Below, piece after piece: positions 15,994 through 25,153 of a stretch of 64,000 bases of DNA. Where the stretch lies: positions 1,116,001-1,180,000 of the forward strand of contig NZ_JASJOO010000002.1 in NCBI RefSeq assembly GCF_030070105.1, written 5' to 3'. How positions within the stretch are numbered: position 1 is the stretch's first letter; each line of letters opens with the position of its first letter. The notes beneath the pieces were generated by a model that was not told where the DNA came from, searched no databases, and saw only the letters and a list, made by a program, of their open reading frames with translations. The position numbers were made by a program, and so were the translations under genes. The stretch comes from Bermanella sp. WJH001. GTDB lineage: Bacteria; Pseudomonadota; Gammaproteobacteria; Pseudomonadales; Oceanobacteraceae.

Positions 15994-18642
15994 CTAGCTT
16001 ACTAGAGATTTCGTTACAACTTCATAGACATCTTTCGACAAATTACTGCGTGCTGCTATTTTTTCTAAAGCTTGCATCATTAAAGGGCCATTTGGCGGTG
16101 CAATGCGCTTCCATTTCGTTAACGGACCGGTTAAACGAGAGGCAATTTGTGGGTTTAATGCATCAAGTTCAATAATTCGATCTGCTAGCCAATTGTAGCC
16201 ACTCCCATCAGCCCCATGAAAATGCCTTAAGTTTTGCGCGGCAAACACACTCACCACCGCACGCACCTTATTTGGGTTCTTAATATCGAACGCATCATGG
16301 TTTAAAAGTTCATTCACCGCAGCAACGCCTTCAATATGATCACTGGAAGCTTGCAAGGACAGCCACATATTCACCACTAATACGTCATGTTGCCATTGCT
16401 CATAGAAACGCTGAAGAGCTGTTTGTGCCAAGCTTTGGTGATGACTATTCACCAATGCGCCTAATGCTGAAAATTGATCCGTCATGTTGTTGGCTTGATC
16501 AAACTGCTGCTGGGCAATACCTGAGTAGTCATGATTATGGGTTTGCGTCATGTATTGCAGGCACAGATTTTTTAATGTGCGCTTGGCAATGGCATCTGGC
16601 GAGGGTTCATATTCACGGCTATCAAGACATTGTTGATACACGTTGCTAAACGAGTCATGTAAGCGATCAGCCAATGTTTGCTTAACAAAACTTCTAGCCG
16701 TATATAAAGCATGAACTTGCGCTTGATCTTGTTGCTCAATCAAATATGCCAAACTCGGAAGGCTCAGCATTTGAGCTTGCATGGCAAGATCGCTCATCAA
16801 GGTCGATAACAGCGACTGGTAAACATTAAATAAACCTTCATCTAATACCAGCTCTCGCCCTGCTAATACATCTTGCGATAAGCTTAAGATGACATTAGTG
16901 GCAAGGGTTTGCCCCGCATCCCAACGGTTAAAACCATCACTATCATTTGCCATTAAAAATTGAAGCTGCTCAGCTTCATATGCATAGCGCACTCGAACCG
17001 GCGCACTGAAACCACGCAGTAAAGATGGCACTGGTTTAGTATCTATATTTTCAAAGACAAACGTCTCTTCAAATTTAGTTACATTAACCACACCGGTTTC
17101 ACTATTTACTTTTGAATTTTTACAAATAAGCGGGTAATCGTCGCCTTTATCGTTTAGTAAACCGAGTTCAAACGGAATGTGATATGGTTTTTTCTCTTTG
17201 GTTTCAGGTGTTTCACGGCATGTTTGTTTGATGGTTAGCGCGTAAGACTTTGCGCTTTCATCATAGTGGTCTGTGATAAAAATCTCAGGTGTACCGGCTT
17301 GGTGATACCAATTTCTAAACTGAGTTAAATCTTTACCACTGGCGTCTTCCATGGCTTTAACAAAGTGCTCAGTAGTGACCGCCTGACCATCATGACGTGC
17401 AAAGTAAAGATCTGAACCTTTTCTGAAATCTTGCGCACCTAAAATATTGTGAATCATGCGCACGACTTCTGCGCCTTTTTCATAGATGGTCAAAGTGTAA
17501 AAATTAGAAATTTCTATAAACGATGCCGGTAAAATAGGATGCGACATAGGGCCTGCATCCTCAGCAAATTGGGCAGTACGCAGTAACGACACATCTTCAA
17601 TACGTTTGACCGTACGAGACCCGATGTCAGCCGAGTATTCAGAATCACGGAAAACCGTGAAACCCTCTTTTAAACTTAATTGAAACCAGTCTCGACACGT
17701 CACACGATTACCAGACCAGTTATGAAAATATTCATGGGCAACAATCGACTCGATACGTTGAAATGTCGCATCTGTCGCGGTTTTTGGGTTTGCCAAAACG
17801 CATGAAGAGTTAAAAATGTTTAAACTTTTATTCTCCATAGCTCCCATATTAAATGCATCAACCGCCACGATATTAAAAATATTCAGGTCGTACTCACGAC
17901 CGTATACTTCCTCATCCCATTTCATAGAGCGTTTTAATGCTCCCATGGCAAAGTCACACTTATCAATATTTTGTGGTTCCACAAAGATACGCAGCGTAAC
18001 GTTTTCTCCAGACATAGTGGTGAATGTATCTTCGATATGTTTTAAATCACCCGCCACTAGCGCAAATAAATAACACGGTTTTTTATGTGGATCTTGCCAT
18101 GTAGTACTATGGCGACCACCTTCAAGGTCTTGCGCATCAATTAAATTGCCATTTGAAAGTAACACTGGATAAGCTTTTTTGTCCGCTGTAATGCGCACTT
18201 CGTACACACTCATTACATCGGGGCGATCTAAAAAGTAGGTGATACGACGAAAGCCTTCTGCTTCACACTGGGTACAGAACATTCCCGAAGATTTATACAA
18301 GCCTTCAAGGGCAGTATTTTCTTGTGGTTTAATTTTTGTTTGTATTGATAAGGTAAATTCAGAAGGTACAACACTGGCAGCAATCGATAAACTTTCATCT
18401 GTTAATTCGTAATACTCACCAGAAATCACTTCATCATTGATTGATACAGAACGTAACTCTAAGTCCTGACCATTTAAAAATAAATTTTCAGCATCCAAAC
18501 CAGTGGTGCGACGCATTTTCAAAATTGACGTTACCAACGTGTAATCATCATACAAGTCGAAATTTAAATAGGTAGATTCAATTTCAAATGCGGGCGCTTG
18601 ATAGTCTTTTAAATATATGGCTTTCGGTTCTGCGTTCTTCAT
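15994..18642 (-). CDS. pepN: Aminopeptidase N (M1 family)
   Basis: Cytosolic zinc aminopeptidase of 882 residues, close to E. coli PepN in length. It has the exopeptidase motif GAMEN (267-271) and zinc site HEYFH (303-307) with the third ligand E326 in LKEGFTVF, the M1 spacing. An N-terminal beta domain and a C-terminal helical domain complete the usual four-domain layout. AAGGAAAA precedes the ATG. The DUF2797 gene lies 20 bases upstream on the same strand, so the two may form an operon running from the NAD kinase gene. Confidence 0.96.
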   Translation of the reverse strand: MKNAEPKAIYLKDYQAPAFEIESTYLNFDLYDDYTLVTSILKMRRTTGLDAENLFLNGQDLELRSVSINDEVISGEYYELTDESLSIAASVVPSEFTLSIQTKIKPQENTALEGLYKSSGMFCTQCEAEGFRRITYFLDRPDVMSVYEVRITADKKAYPVLLSNGNLIDAQDLEGGRHSTTWQDPHKKPCYLFALVAGDLKHIEDTFTTMSGENVTLRIFVEPQNIDKCDFAMGALKRSMKWDEEVYGREYDLNIFNIVAVDAFNMGAMENKSLNIFNSSCVLANPKTATDATFQRIESIVAHEYFHNWSGNRVTCRDWFQLSLKEGFTVFRDSEYSADIGSRTVKRIEDVSLLRTAQFAEDAGPMSHPILPASFIEISNFYTLTIYEKGAEVVRMIHNILGAQDFRKGSDLYFARHDGQAVTTEHFVKAMEDASGKDLTQFRNWYHQAGTPEIFITDHYDESAKSYALTIKQTCRETPETKEKKPYHIPFELGLLNDKGDDYPLICKNSKVNSETGVVNVTKFEETFVFENIDTKPVPSLLRGFSAPVRVRYAYEAEQLQFLMANDSDGFNRWDAGQTLATNVILSLSQDVLAGRELVLDEGLFNVYQSLLSTLMSDLAMQAQMLSLPSLAYLIEQQDQAQVHALYTARSFVKQTLADRLHDSFSNVYQQCLDSREYEPSPDAIAKRTLKNLCLQYMTQTHNHDYSGIAQQQFDQANNMTDQFSALGALVNSHHQSLAQTALQRFYEQWQHDVLVVNMWLSLQASSDHIEGVAAVNELLNHDAFDIKNPNKVRAVVSVFAAQNLRHFHGADGSGYNWLADRIIELDALNPQIASRLTGPLTKWKRIAPPNGPLMMQALEKIAARSNLSKDVYEVVTKSLVS

Positions 18643-18662
18643 GGGTTTTCCTTAATCCGCCA

Positions 18663-19487
18663 TTAGCATTCAATTGAAACTAAGTACGATGTATATTTAC
18701 GTAAATTGATCACGCCTGTATCCAAAATTAAATACTGTCCTTTAATCCCCATTAGCGTGCCTTGAGCAACTGGGTCTTTATCTAAATTAAAACTACTGAC
18801 TTTTGTTGGATACTGCGTGACTGGGTATTTGAATGCCTGCGGCTGAGCATCATAAATAAGCTGCACTGCTTGCAATCCATAGTGGCCTTGTAGCTCTTCA
18901 ATTTCTTCATGGCACAATTCAAATAACTCGTCGCGTTTAGCGGCTAAATCTAAATCTTGTGCATCTTGCTTAAGCAGTGTCCGCCAATTTGTTTTATCCG
19001 CCACATGCTGTTTAAAAATCACTTCAAGCAAACCTGATAACTGTCGCGTGGCGACTCGAGCAATAGGCATGGCCTGCATGGCTCCTTGATCTAACCATCG
19101 GGTCGGTATTTGACTATGGCGAGTTATACCCACCTTAATACCTGAAGAGTTTGCAAGATAAACGATATGATCTTGCATACAAAACTCTTCCCCCCATTTT
19201 GGTTCACGACACGTGCCTTTATCAAAATGGCACTTTTCCGGACTCATAATGCAGGTATCGCATTGCGCTAAACGACTAAAACAAGGGTAGCAATAACCTT
19301 GAGCAAAACTTTTTTTGCTTTGTCGGCCACATGCTTGGCAATGAATATCCCCTAAGTACTCTATACGTATCGGCTGACCGAGCTTTTCATTTAGAGAAAT
19401 CAGTTGATCGTCTAAGCGTATCTGATACTGGGCATCTTCGGTCTCAGCCGATATACCCATTTTCTTAAGGTGGCCTTGGTACTTCAT
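18663..19487 (-). CDS. DUF2797 family zinc-ribbon protein
   Basis: A 274-residue protein of unknown function. Cysteines are arranged as CQAC, CYPC and CDTC pairs near residues 50-85 followed by further Cys at CHFDKGTC, suggesting two zinc sites. The middle segment HIVYLANSSGIKVGITR resembles a GIY-YIG-like strand-loop, with R in QIPTRWLDQGA. The C-terminal part contains a conserved GIKGQYLILDTGVINLRKY. It lies between yeaC and pepN on the same strand. A nucleic-acid role is only suggested by the motif. Confidence 0.82.
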   Translation of the reverse strand: MKYQGHLKKMGISAETEDAQYQIRLDDQLISLNEKLGQPIRIEYLGDIHCQACGRQSKKSFAQGYCYPCFSRLAQCDTCIMSPEKCHFDKGTCREPKWGEEFCMQDHIVYLANSSGIKVGITRHSQIPTRWLDQGAMQAMPIARVATRQLSGLLEVIFKQHVADKTNWRTLLKQDAQDLDLAAKRDELFELCHEEIEELQGHYGLQAVQLIYDAQPQAFKYPVTQYPTKVSSFNLDKDPVAQGTLMGIKGQYLILDTGVINLRKYTSYLVSIEC

Positions 19488-19515
19488 AGATAATACTTAC
19501 TCAGTTTTATTCTTA

Positions 19516-19776
19516 TTATTCGATAATTTTAATGGGCTGCGTATCGTCACCATCTTGGCTTTTTTTCTTACGCTTATTGGTCATATCGACATACCCTACT
19601 CGCTCTGTTTCGGGGATATTATGCAGATGCTCATATCGAATTAACGCTTCAAGGCTATATTCTTTTTGTTCTGGCGTGACACTGCGACCATCACCCCAGC
19701 GACCAAGCTCTAGGGCTTCTTTCATATTGTTGTAAATCGCAGGCGTCATAGACGCAATCAAATCTTCAATATTCAT
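19516..19776 (-). CDS. yeaC: YeaC-like DUF1315 protein
   Basis: An 86-residue protein starting MNIEDLIASMTPAIYNNMK, with WGDGRSVTPEQKEYSLEALIRYE, the DUF1315 pattern. The C-terminus is Lys/Asp-rich and probably disordered. Its start overlaps the end of the rhomboid gene by four bases (ATGA), so they are co-translated. Function is unknown. Adjacent pairing with DUF2797 is recorded here, and may be a conserved arrangement. Confidence 0.85.
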   Translation of the reverse strand: MNIEDLIASMTPAIYNNMKEALELGRWGDGRSVTPEQKEYSLEALIRYEHLHNIPETERVGYVDMTNKRKKKSQDGDDTQPIKIIE

Positions 19777-20579
19777 AGATTCTCTTTTTTAACAAATAAA
19801 TAAAATGGGAGAAACAAAAACGCACCACAAATAAGACCACTCACGTGCGCCGTATTTGCCATATTACCAAGGCCAATCCACACAAAAACCGGAGTAAGAC
19901 CAAATAAAATCCAACCGATGGCTAAATAAAATAATCCTTTTGGAATAGCCAGCGAGCGATAAAATAGTTGATAAACAAAAGCAAAACCTATTAAGCCATA
20001 TACCACACCTGAGAGTCCGCCAAACAAAGGGCCCGACACCCACAACTGACTATAATTACTCACCAGCGCAAGAATAATCACTAATGAAAAATAGCTAATA
20101 GCCGATAATTTACGCTCTAGAATGGAACCTAAATACCAACAAGACAAAGTATTGAAAATTAAATGCTCGATACCAAAGTGTAGAAATATAGGGCTAATGC
20201 TATGCCAGACACTGGCTATTCCAGTATAAGGAATCCAGCTTCTTGGGTAGTATTGAATTTGTGCGATAAAGAACAAATCTAAAAATTGCTCACCCAGTTG
20301 CGTAACAAAGGCCACCACCAAGCTGATTAAAATAAGCGCGGTGGTGATTGGCAGCTGCTTTAGATTTTCAATCATGAGTGTATGCTGTTTTTGTTGCTGT
20401 TGAGCTTGTTTATAAGCTTCGTAAGCTTTTCTTACAGGCTCAATAACCTGTTCATCTTCAAGCCAAAGTTCACTTATGCCATTGGCCTGTTTGATTTCAT
20501 AAACGATTCCCTGCTGAGTTAACTCATTTAGCAACGGCTCTATTGGGTAACGTTCGTCAAAGTGACAAGCAAACAGCAT
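19773..20579 (-). CDS. GlpG-like rhomboid intramembrane protease
   Basis: A 268-residue rhomboid with an N-terminal cytosolic domain (1-75, like the GlpG domain), then about six membrane helices. The catalytic dyad is visible as S190 in GGLSGVVYG and H245 in NTAHVSG. HFGIEHLIFN at about 134-143 supplies the conserved His-Asn of the oxyanion site. It overlaps yeaC by 4 bases and lies 5 bases after the phosphatase gene. It is distinct from the rhombosortase at 24380 and is expected to be a general membrane-protein quality-control protease. Confidence 0.93.
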   Translation of the reverse strand: MLFACHFDERYPIEPLLNELTQQGIVYEIKQANGISELWLEDEQVIEPVRKAYEAYKQAQQQQKQHTLMIENLKQLPITTALILISLVVAFVTQLGEQFLDLFFIAQIQYYPRSWIPYTGIASVWHSISPIFLHFGIEHLIFNTLSCWYLGSILERKLSAISYFSLVIILALVSNYSQLWVSGPLFGGLSGVVYGLIGFAFVYQLFYRSLAIPKGLFYLAIGWILFGLTPVFVWIGLGNMANTAHVSGLICGAFLFLPFYLFVKKENL

Positions 20580-20584
20580 AAAAG

Positions 20585-21550
20585 TTAGTCTTCTTTCCGT
20601 TCAACCCGAGTCCAGCAAAACTTATCAGGATCCAGTCGAGTTTCATCATCCATACGGTAGGCCACTAAACGTCCATACTTCACGGCACTGTAGTCAATGC
20701 ACGCAATATTATGGGTGATTGGGCCAGGTATGCCTTTCATCCAGTAATGGCCTATAAATAACGGCTTTTCATTCGGGCCGTAATACAAAAGCTCTTTTCT
20801 GTCCGCTTTAGTTATGGCTTTTTCAGCAATATCCTGTGGTAGTGGATCAGGCTGAAATACAATGTCGTCATACACTTCTGGCTCTTTTTCCCAAAACTTA
20901 GTACGGAAAAAGTGACGCACAAAACCATCTTTGGCGGTAATACTGCGACCACCTGGCAATTTTAGTGCGGTGCCACGGGTTAAACGATCCACCAGCTGGC
21001 CTTCAAAAGACTCCCGATTCATGGACGCATGCAAAAACTCTTCATCCATGTAATTTCGGTTATAGCGCCCCTTCATTTCAGCTATGAGTTGGTGATCCCA
21101 GCAAGCATGTACGGCTCGAAAATGTTCGAACTCTTTATAAAGCGGTAAGGTTAAAAACCATGATAAATAATCTCGCCACTCTTGCGGATACGGCTCAAAC
21201 TGGCGCATGGTCTCTTCAACGATAAACGCATTTCGAGAAGTATGCTCACGTAGAAACGGGTGTTCACTACCCGGTCGTGAAGGTGTGCAAAACGCCAATA
21301 CATTGTATTCATGGTTACCCATGATTAAATGAGCGTGACCGTTATCAACCATGTCGCGCACAACATTCAGCGCCAGGCGGATATTCGGCCCCCTATCAAC
21401 TATGTCCCCAATAAAGACCACTTTTCGGCCCTTTGGGTGCTGATAAACGCCATTGACCTTTCGGTAGCTCATTTGCTCAAGCAAATGGCATAACGTCATT
21501 CCACAGCCATGAACATCACCGATCAGATCATAGCCTTGTACAGAGGCCAT
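20585..21550 (-). CDS. PPP-type serine/threonine phosphatase-like metallophosphoesterase
   Basis: A 321-residue calcineurin-fold phosphatase with all metal-binding motifs: GDVHG at about 12-16, GDIVDRG at about 48-54 and GNHEYN at about 78-83. It resembles bacterial PrpA/PrpB and diadenosine-tetraphosphatase-type enzymes but has a longer C-terminal half with two His/Trp-rich segments (GHYWMKG). Whether it acts on phosphoproteins or dinucleotides is not determined. It lies 1 base after the NAD kinase gene and 5 before the rhomboid gene, in one operon. Confidence 0.82.
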   Translation of the reverse strand: MASVQGYDLIGDVHGCGMTLCHLLEQMSYRKVNGVYQHPKGRKVVFIGDIVDRGPNIRLALNVVRDMVDNGHAHLIMGNHEYNVLAFCTPSRPGSEHPFLREHTSRNAFIVEETMRQFEPYPQEWRDYLSWFLTLPLYKEFEHFRAVHACWDHQLIAEMKGRYNRNYMDEEFLHASMNRESFEGQLVDRLTRGTALKLPGGRSITAKDGFVRHFFRTKFWEKEPEVYDDIVFQPDPLPQDIAEKAITKADRKELLYYGPNEKPLFIGHYWMKGIPGPITHNIACIDYSAVKYGRLVAYRMDDETRLDPDKFCWTRVERKED

Positions 21551-21551
21551 A

Positions 21552-22436
21552 TTAGGCTTCTCCGTACTGGGTCGCCCAGCCTAGTTTTGTACGGCAAGTT
21601 TCATAGAAGTCGTGGTCGATTGGGTGTATCAAGCGCGCTTTATGAGCCATCTTACGGATGGTTACAGTATCACCAGGTGCACCGGTAATATGCACTTGAC
21701 CGTCACAGCTTATTTGCGGGTAGACATCAATGTCTTCGCTAATGGTGATTTTAACTTCGCTGTTCGCATCAATAACAATCGGTCGAGAACTTAAGGTATG
21801 TGGGAACATAGGCACCAAGGCTACGGCATCCAGTTTAGGGTGCATAATAGGGCCACCACCACTTAGTGAATACGCCGTTGAACCGGTAGGCGTGCTAACA
21901 ATCATACCGTCACTGCGTTGGTGATAGACAAACTGCCCCTCAATGGCCAAATCAAAGGCGATCATTCGGGCTGACTTACCCGGGTGTAAAATCACATCAT
22001 TAAGGGCTTCACCATAACCAATCGGCTCACCATTACGTTTTACTTCCGCTTCCAGCATGAAACGACGTTCGGTAATGTATTTACCCTCAAGCACTTCACG
22101 TACTTTTTCTTCTAAGTTATCAGGGTTGATGTCTGTTAAGAAACCAAGACGACCACGGTTCACACCCAGGATAGGCACATTCGATTTAACTAACGCACGA
22201 GCGGCGCCCAATAAACTACCATCACCGCCCACTACAATAACCAAGTCACAGATCTCACCCATCATTTTAGGGCTACATACCTGCAAACCATGGCCCATCA
22301 TCACTGAGGCTATTTGCTCTTCGAGAATGATATTGATACCTTCATCCGCTAAGAAACGACGCAAACGCTTAATAGTTTCAATCACCTTTGCACTGTTGAG
22401 TCGGCCGATGATGCCAATATTACGAAATTCATCCAT
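21552..22436 (-). CDS. nadK: NAD kinase
   Basis: ATP-dependent NAD kinase of 294 residues making NADP+. It shows GGDGSLLGAARAL with the catalytic Asp, NRGRLGFLTDI, the GEALNDVILH segment and the TPTGSTAYSLSGGGPI signature. The start MDEFRNIGIIGR fits the family. It is the first gene of a minus-strand run through the phosphatase, rhomboid, yeaC, DUF2797 and pepN. It is divergent from the DUF1853 gene across 71 bases, which must hold both promoters. Confidence 0.96.
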   Translation of the reverse strand: MDEFRNIGIIGRLNSAKVIETIKRLRRFLADEGINIILEEQIASVMMGHGLQVCSPKMMGEICDLVIVVGGDGSLLGAARALVKSNVPILGVNRGRLGFLTDINPDNLEEKVREVLEGKYITERRFMLEAEVKRNGEPIGYGEALNDVILHPGKSARMIAFDLAIEGQFVYHQRSDGMIVSTPTGSTAYSLSGGGPIMHPKLDAVALVPMFPHTLSSRPIVIDANSEVKITISEDIDVYPQISCDGQVHITGAPGDTVTIRKMAHKARLIHPIDHDFYETCRTKLGWATQYGEA

Positions 22437-22507
22437 TTGAATACCAAAACCTTACTTGAATATGAGCTGTTTATACCACAAACCCGCTTGAATTTGGACT
22501 GCCGACT

Positions 22508-23452
22508 TTGCTGAAAAACTACAAAAATCCCTCAGTTCGACACCTAGCATGGTGTTTGTTTAGCGAACCTATGGCTTTTGTTGAGCAAGCACCCGCTCTC
22601 ACCATAGAGCCTAGCCAAAACCTGTTAAACTGGCTGGCTGAATTAGATCACAATCCCGAGCCTTTAGAGGCCTATCTTGATGATCATAACCGCGTTTTAC
22701 TGGGTAGTTATTTTGAGTGCCTGTGGCAATTCTTTTTTTCGCACCACCCCCAATGGCAACTACACGACCACCACATACAAGTGATCGACGGAAAACAAAC
22801 ACTGGGGGAATTGGATATTATTGCTCAGCAGCTGACCAAAAAGTGCGATTACCACATAGAACTTGCTGTAAAATTTTACCTTAGACACCCGAACAAACTA
22901 GGCAATGAACTACAAGACTGGCTAGGACCACAAAGCCATGATCGTTTAGATTTAAAGCTCAATAAACTAAACGATAAGCAGTTACCCTTTTTACACAACC
23001 CCGCTACTCAACGTCAGCTAATACAGAGAAACTTGCCCAATAAACCGCAACAAAGACTCATCCTTAAAGGTTATTTATTTGAACCATGGAGTGAGACTAA
23101 AAGCTGTCTGCACCAGAGCATTAATCCCAACGTACTAACCGCTTTTTGGCTACATCAGCAACAAGTACAAGCATTACTCCAAACACAAACAAAGGCAACA
23201 AAACAGCTGCGCTGGGCCCTGTTACCAAAAGCTTATTGGCTTGGCCCCTATGAACACCACGCAGACAGCACAATTGACGTGCATTCATGCAGTGAAATAC
23301 AAGCCATTATCACTCATCATTTTAGTGACTCTGAGTATCCATTTGCATTGATGTTAGTGGCTTTATCAGAAAGTAACGAATTAGAAATAGAAAGTAGGCG
23401 CTATTTGATCGTTCATGATAATTGGCCAGCCAAGCTTAAAAAGAAATGCTAG
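22508..23452 (+). CDS. DUF1853 family protein
   Basis: A 314-residue protein of the DUF1853 family. The N-terminus NPSVRHLAWCLFSEP and the segment HIELAVKFYLRHP are family hallmarks. TLGELDIIAQQ followed by ELAVK resembles the core of PD-(D/E)XK nucleases, which may be a structural clue. The start codon appears to be TTG at 22508: the first ATG is at 22571, 21 codons in, and would delete the conserved N-terminus. There is no strong ribosome site. The 3' end overlaps the convergent outer-membrane gene by 17 bases. Function is unknown. Confidence 0.78.
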   Translation: MLKNYKNPSVRHLAWCLFSEPMAFVEQAPALTIEPSQNLLNWLAELDHNPEPLEAYLDDHNRVLLGSYFECLWQFFFSHHPQWQLHDHHIQVIDGKQTLGELDIIAQQLTKKCDYHIELAVKFYLRHPNKLGNELQDWLGPQSHDRLDLKLNKLNDKQLPFLHNPATQRQLIQRNLPNKPQQRLILKGYLFEPWSETKSCLHQSINPNVLTAFWLHQQQVQALLQTQTKATKQLRWALLPKAYWLGPYEHHADSTIDVHSCSEIQAIITHHFSDSEYPFALMLVALSESNELEIESRRYLIVHDNWPAKLKKKC

Positions 23453-24326
23453 GTCGGAGCACAAAAGCGGTATTGGATTCTTCTAAACTTAAGGGGCCAG
23501 AGTATTTCTCTCGGGTCTCACGCACAAAACCGACACCTAACGAGATAACCCACCCCAAGTCCGTTAACGGAATTTTCTTATCTAGAATAATTTGTTGGCC
23601 GATGGTCTTTCCCGTTTGCTGGCTCACTCTGTATTTAAATTCAAGTCCGCCATTTTTTATCCACGAATAAATATCCCCTTGTTCTTCGACTCGTTCACGC
23701 TTGACTGCCACATAATATTCATCGGTAACAAATGGGTTATCGTGTATTTTGGTGCCTATTCTAAAGGACCAACTTAGCAGTCGACCTTGAGTAATACGAT
23801 CGCCTTTTATTTTCCATTCAAATTCTCCCCAACGATCTTGCACCAATTCATTTTTACGAATATGCAAATGGCCATAACTGGCAAGGTAGCCCATAAACCC
23901 CTTACTTTGTGAATCCACTTCATTGTCTGAATGTTTTGTGCGGTACTTCACCATGTTGCCCAAAAACACCGACAAGGCATATGGCTCTTCAAAACCAGCT
24001 GTGACCACCTCAACTAAATTTAATTTTTGGGTCACCCTCATATCATCATAGATATTTTCCGCTTCATCACTTTTAAGCATCACCCCAAGAACGGGCATAG
24101 GATTCAAGCTCGCCTCTAACAGAAAAAAGCGAGGAAGGTAGGAACTAAAGAATAAATCAGAATACACTTGCGCTTCAGTGCGCTCGCCTAACTCAGGTAT
24201 TGGGGATTCATCTAATGTTTGATAGTAGGCAACATTACTGTAATAAGGGTCAACCTCATACTCCCACTCGCCGGCATACCCCAGCAAACCCCAATAAAAT
24301 AAGATAACCCCAATACAAAACTTCAT
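23436..24326 (-). CDS. Uncharacterised outer-membrane beta-barrel-like protein
   Basis: A 296-residue protein with a signal peptide (cleavage near GYAGEW) and a C-terminal aromatic residue (RPSISF), as expected of an outer-membrane barrel. Alternating-polarity segments such as GVMLKSDEAE, LSWSFRIGTKI and YYVAVKRERV suggest beta strands. I do not recognise a specific family. The gene lies 53 bases downstream of the rhombosortase gene on the same strand. It lacks a Gly-Gly C-terminal segment, so it is not an obvious rhombosortase substrate. Confidence 0.55.
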   Translation of the reverse strand: MKFCIGVILFYWGLLGYAGEWEYEVDPYYSNVAYYQTLDESPIPELGERTEAQVYSDLFFSSYLPRFFLLEASLNPMPVLGVMLKSDEAENIYDDMRVTQKLNLVEVVTAGFEEPYALSVFLGNMVKYRTKHSDNEVDSQSKGFMGYLASYGHLHIRKNELVQDRWGEFEWKIKGDRITQGRLLSWSFRIGTKIHDNPFVTDEYYVAVKRERVEEQGDIYSWIKNGGLEFKYRVSQQTGKTIGQQIILDKKIPLTDLGWVISLGVGFVRETREKYSGPLSLEESNTAFVLRPSISF

Positions 24327-24379
24327 TCTCTCCCCGTGGTGACCAATTCAGCAGGTCACTACAAAAGTGTAGAACGTGT

Positions 24380-24976
24380 TCAGTTATACGTGGGAAATTT
24401 GAGTCTATTTTTCACCAAAAAAAACAACACGACCGCTAAACCACATAAGCCACCGATTAAATGGGCATCCACATAAACAAAGCCACCAATTGCATCGCTT
24501 AGGCCATTATCTTGATAATAAATACTTTGCTCCCAAAATAACTTAGCGATAACCAACCCAATCAAGGCATAGCGGCGCCAAAGGGTAAGGCTCTGACTAA
24601 AATAAGCCGCAATGACAAACAGTCCGTGTAATACCCCTGATGCACCTACGTAGTAATACGTCATACCATCAATAACGATATACACAGAAATCAACACACT
24701 ACAGACAACAGAAAACAGCATCCAAAGCCATACACGCCCAGCAGGATTAATTAATGAAATTAAAACCAAGCCTGCTGAATTGAGTAACCCATGCACCCAA
24801 CCCAAATGCACCACATGGGCGCTTAATAGACGCCACCATTGACCCTGCTCGAGCGCCCCCTCATCAAATCGTAGCCACGACTTCAACCAAGGGTTAAGTG
24901 CCACCAGCAACATAACAAACACAGCCAAACACAAAGGCCAAACGCACAGGGAGTATCGTTGAATAAATGCAAACAT
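24380..24976 (-). CDS. rrtA: Rhombosortase (RrtA)
   Basis: A 198-residue six-helix rhomboid relative of the rhombosortase group, which processes GlyGly-CTERM proteins at the inner membrane. The catalytic dyad is S113 in YVGASGVLHG and H172 in VDAHLIGG, and VHLGWVHGLLN supplies the oxyanion-site residues. It has no cytosolic N-terminal domain, unlike the GlpG-like protein at 19773. No protein in this window ends with a GlyGly-TM-Arg tail, so its targets (often secreted proteases or nucleases) are encoded elsewhere. Confidence 0.88.
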   Translation of the reverse strand: MFAFIQRYSLCVWPLCLAVFVMLLVALNPWLKSWLRFDEGALEQGQWWRLLSAHVVHLGWVHGLLNSAGLVLISLINPAGRVWLWMLFSVVCSVLISVYIVIDGMTYYYVGASGVLHGLFVIAAYFSQSLTLWRRYALIGLVIAKLFWEQSIYYQDNGLSDAIGGFVYVDAHLIGGLCGLAVVLFFLVKNRLKFPTYN

Positions 24977-25113
24977 GATTGAGTAGCTTTAACAAAAACC
25001 ACACTGTAACAGCAGAAAAAAAGAAAACAAAACCAGAGAGGGAAAGACAAAGATAAAACAAAGCCGACTATCGAACTTCCTGACCTTGTTTTACCTTGCC
25101 TTTATAAAATCTA

Positions 25114-25133
25114 GCAAGCTTTGGCCAGCTTGC
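25114..25133 (-). terminator. Probable terminator of rdgC
   Basis: GCAAGCT (25114-25120) and AGCTTGC (25127-25133) form a perfect 7-bp stem with a 6-base loop. The minus strand continues AGATTTTAT, with only a short U-tract. It is 21 bases after the rdgC stop. Confidence 0.55.
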
Positions 25134-25153
25134 CATGATTACACCGCTTATTG

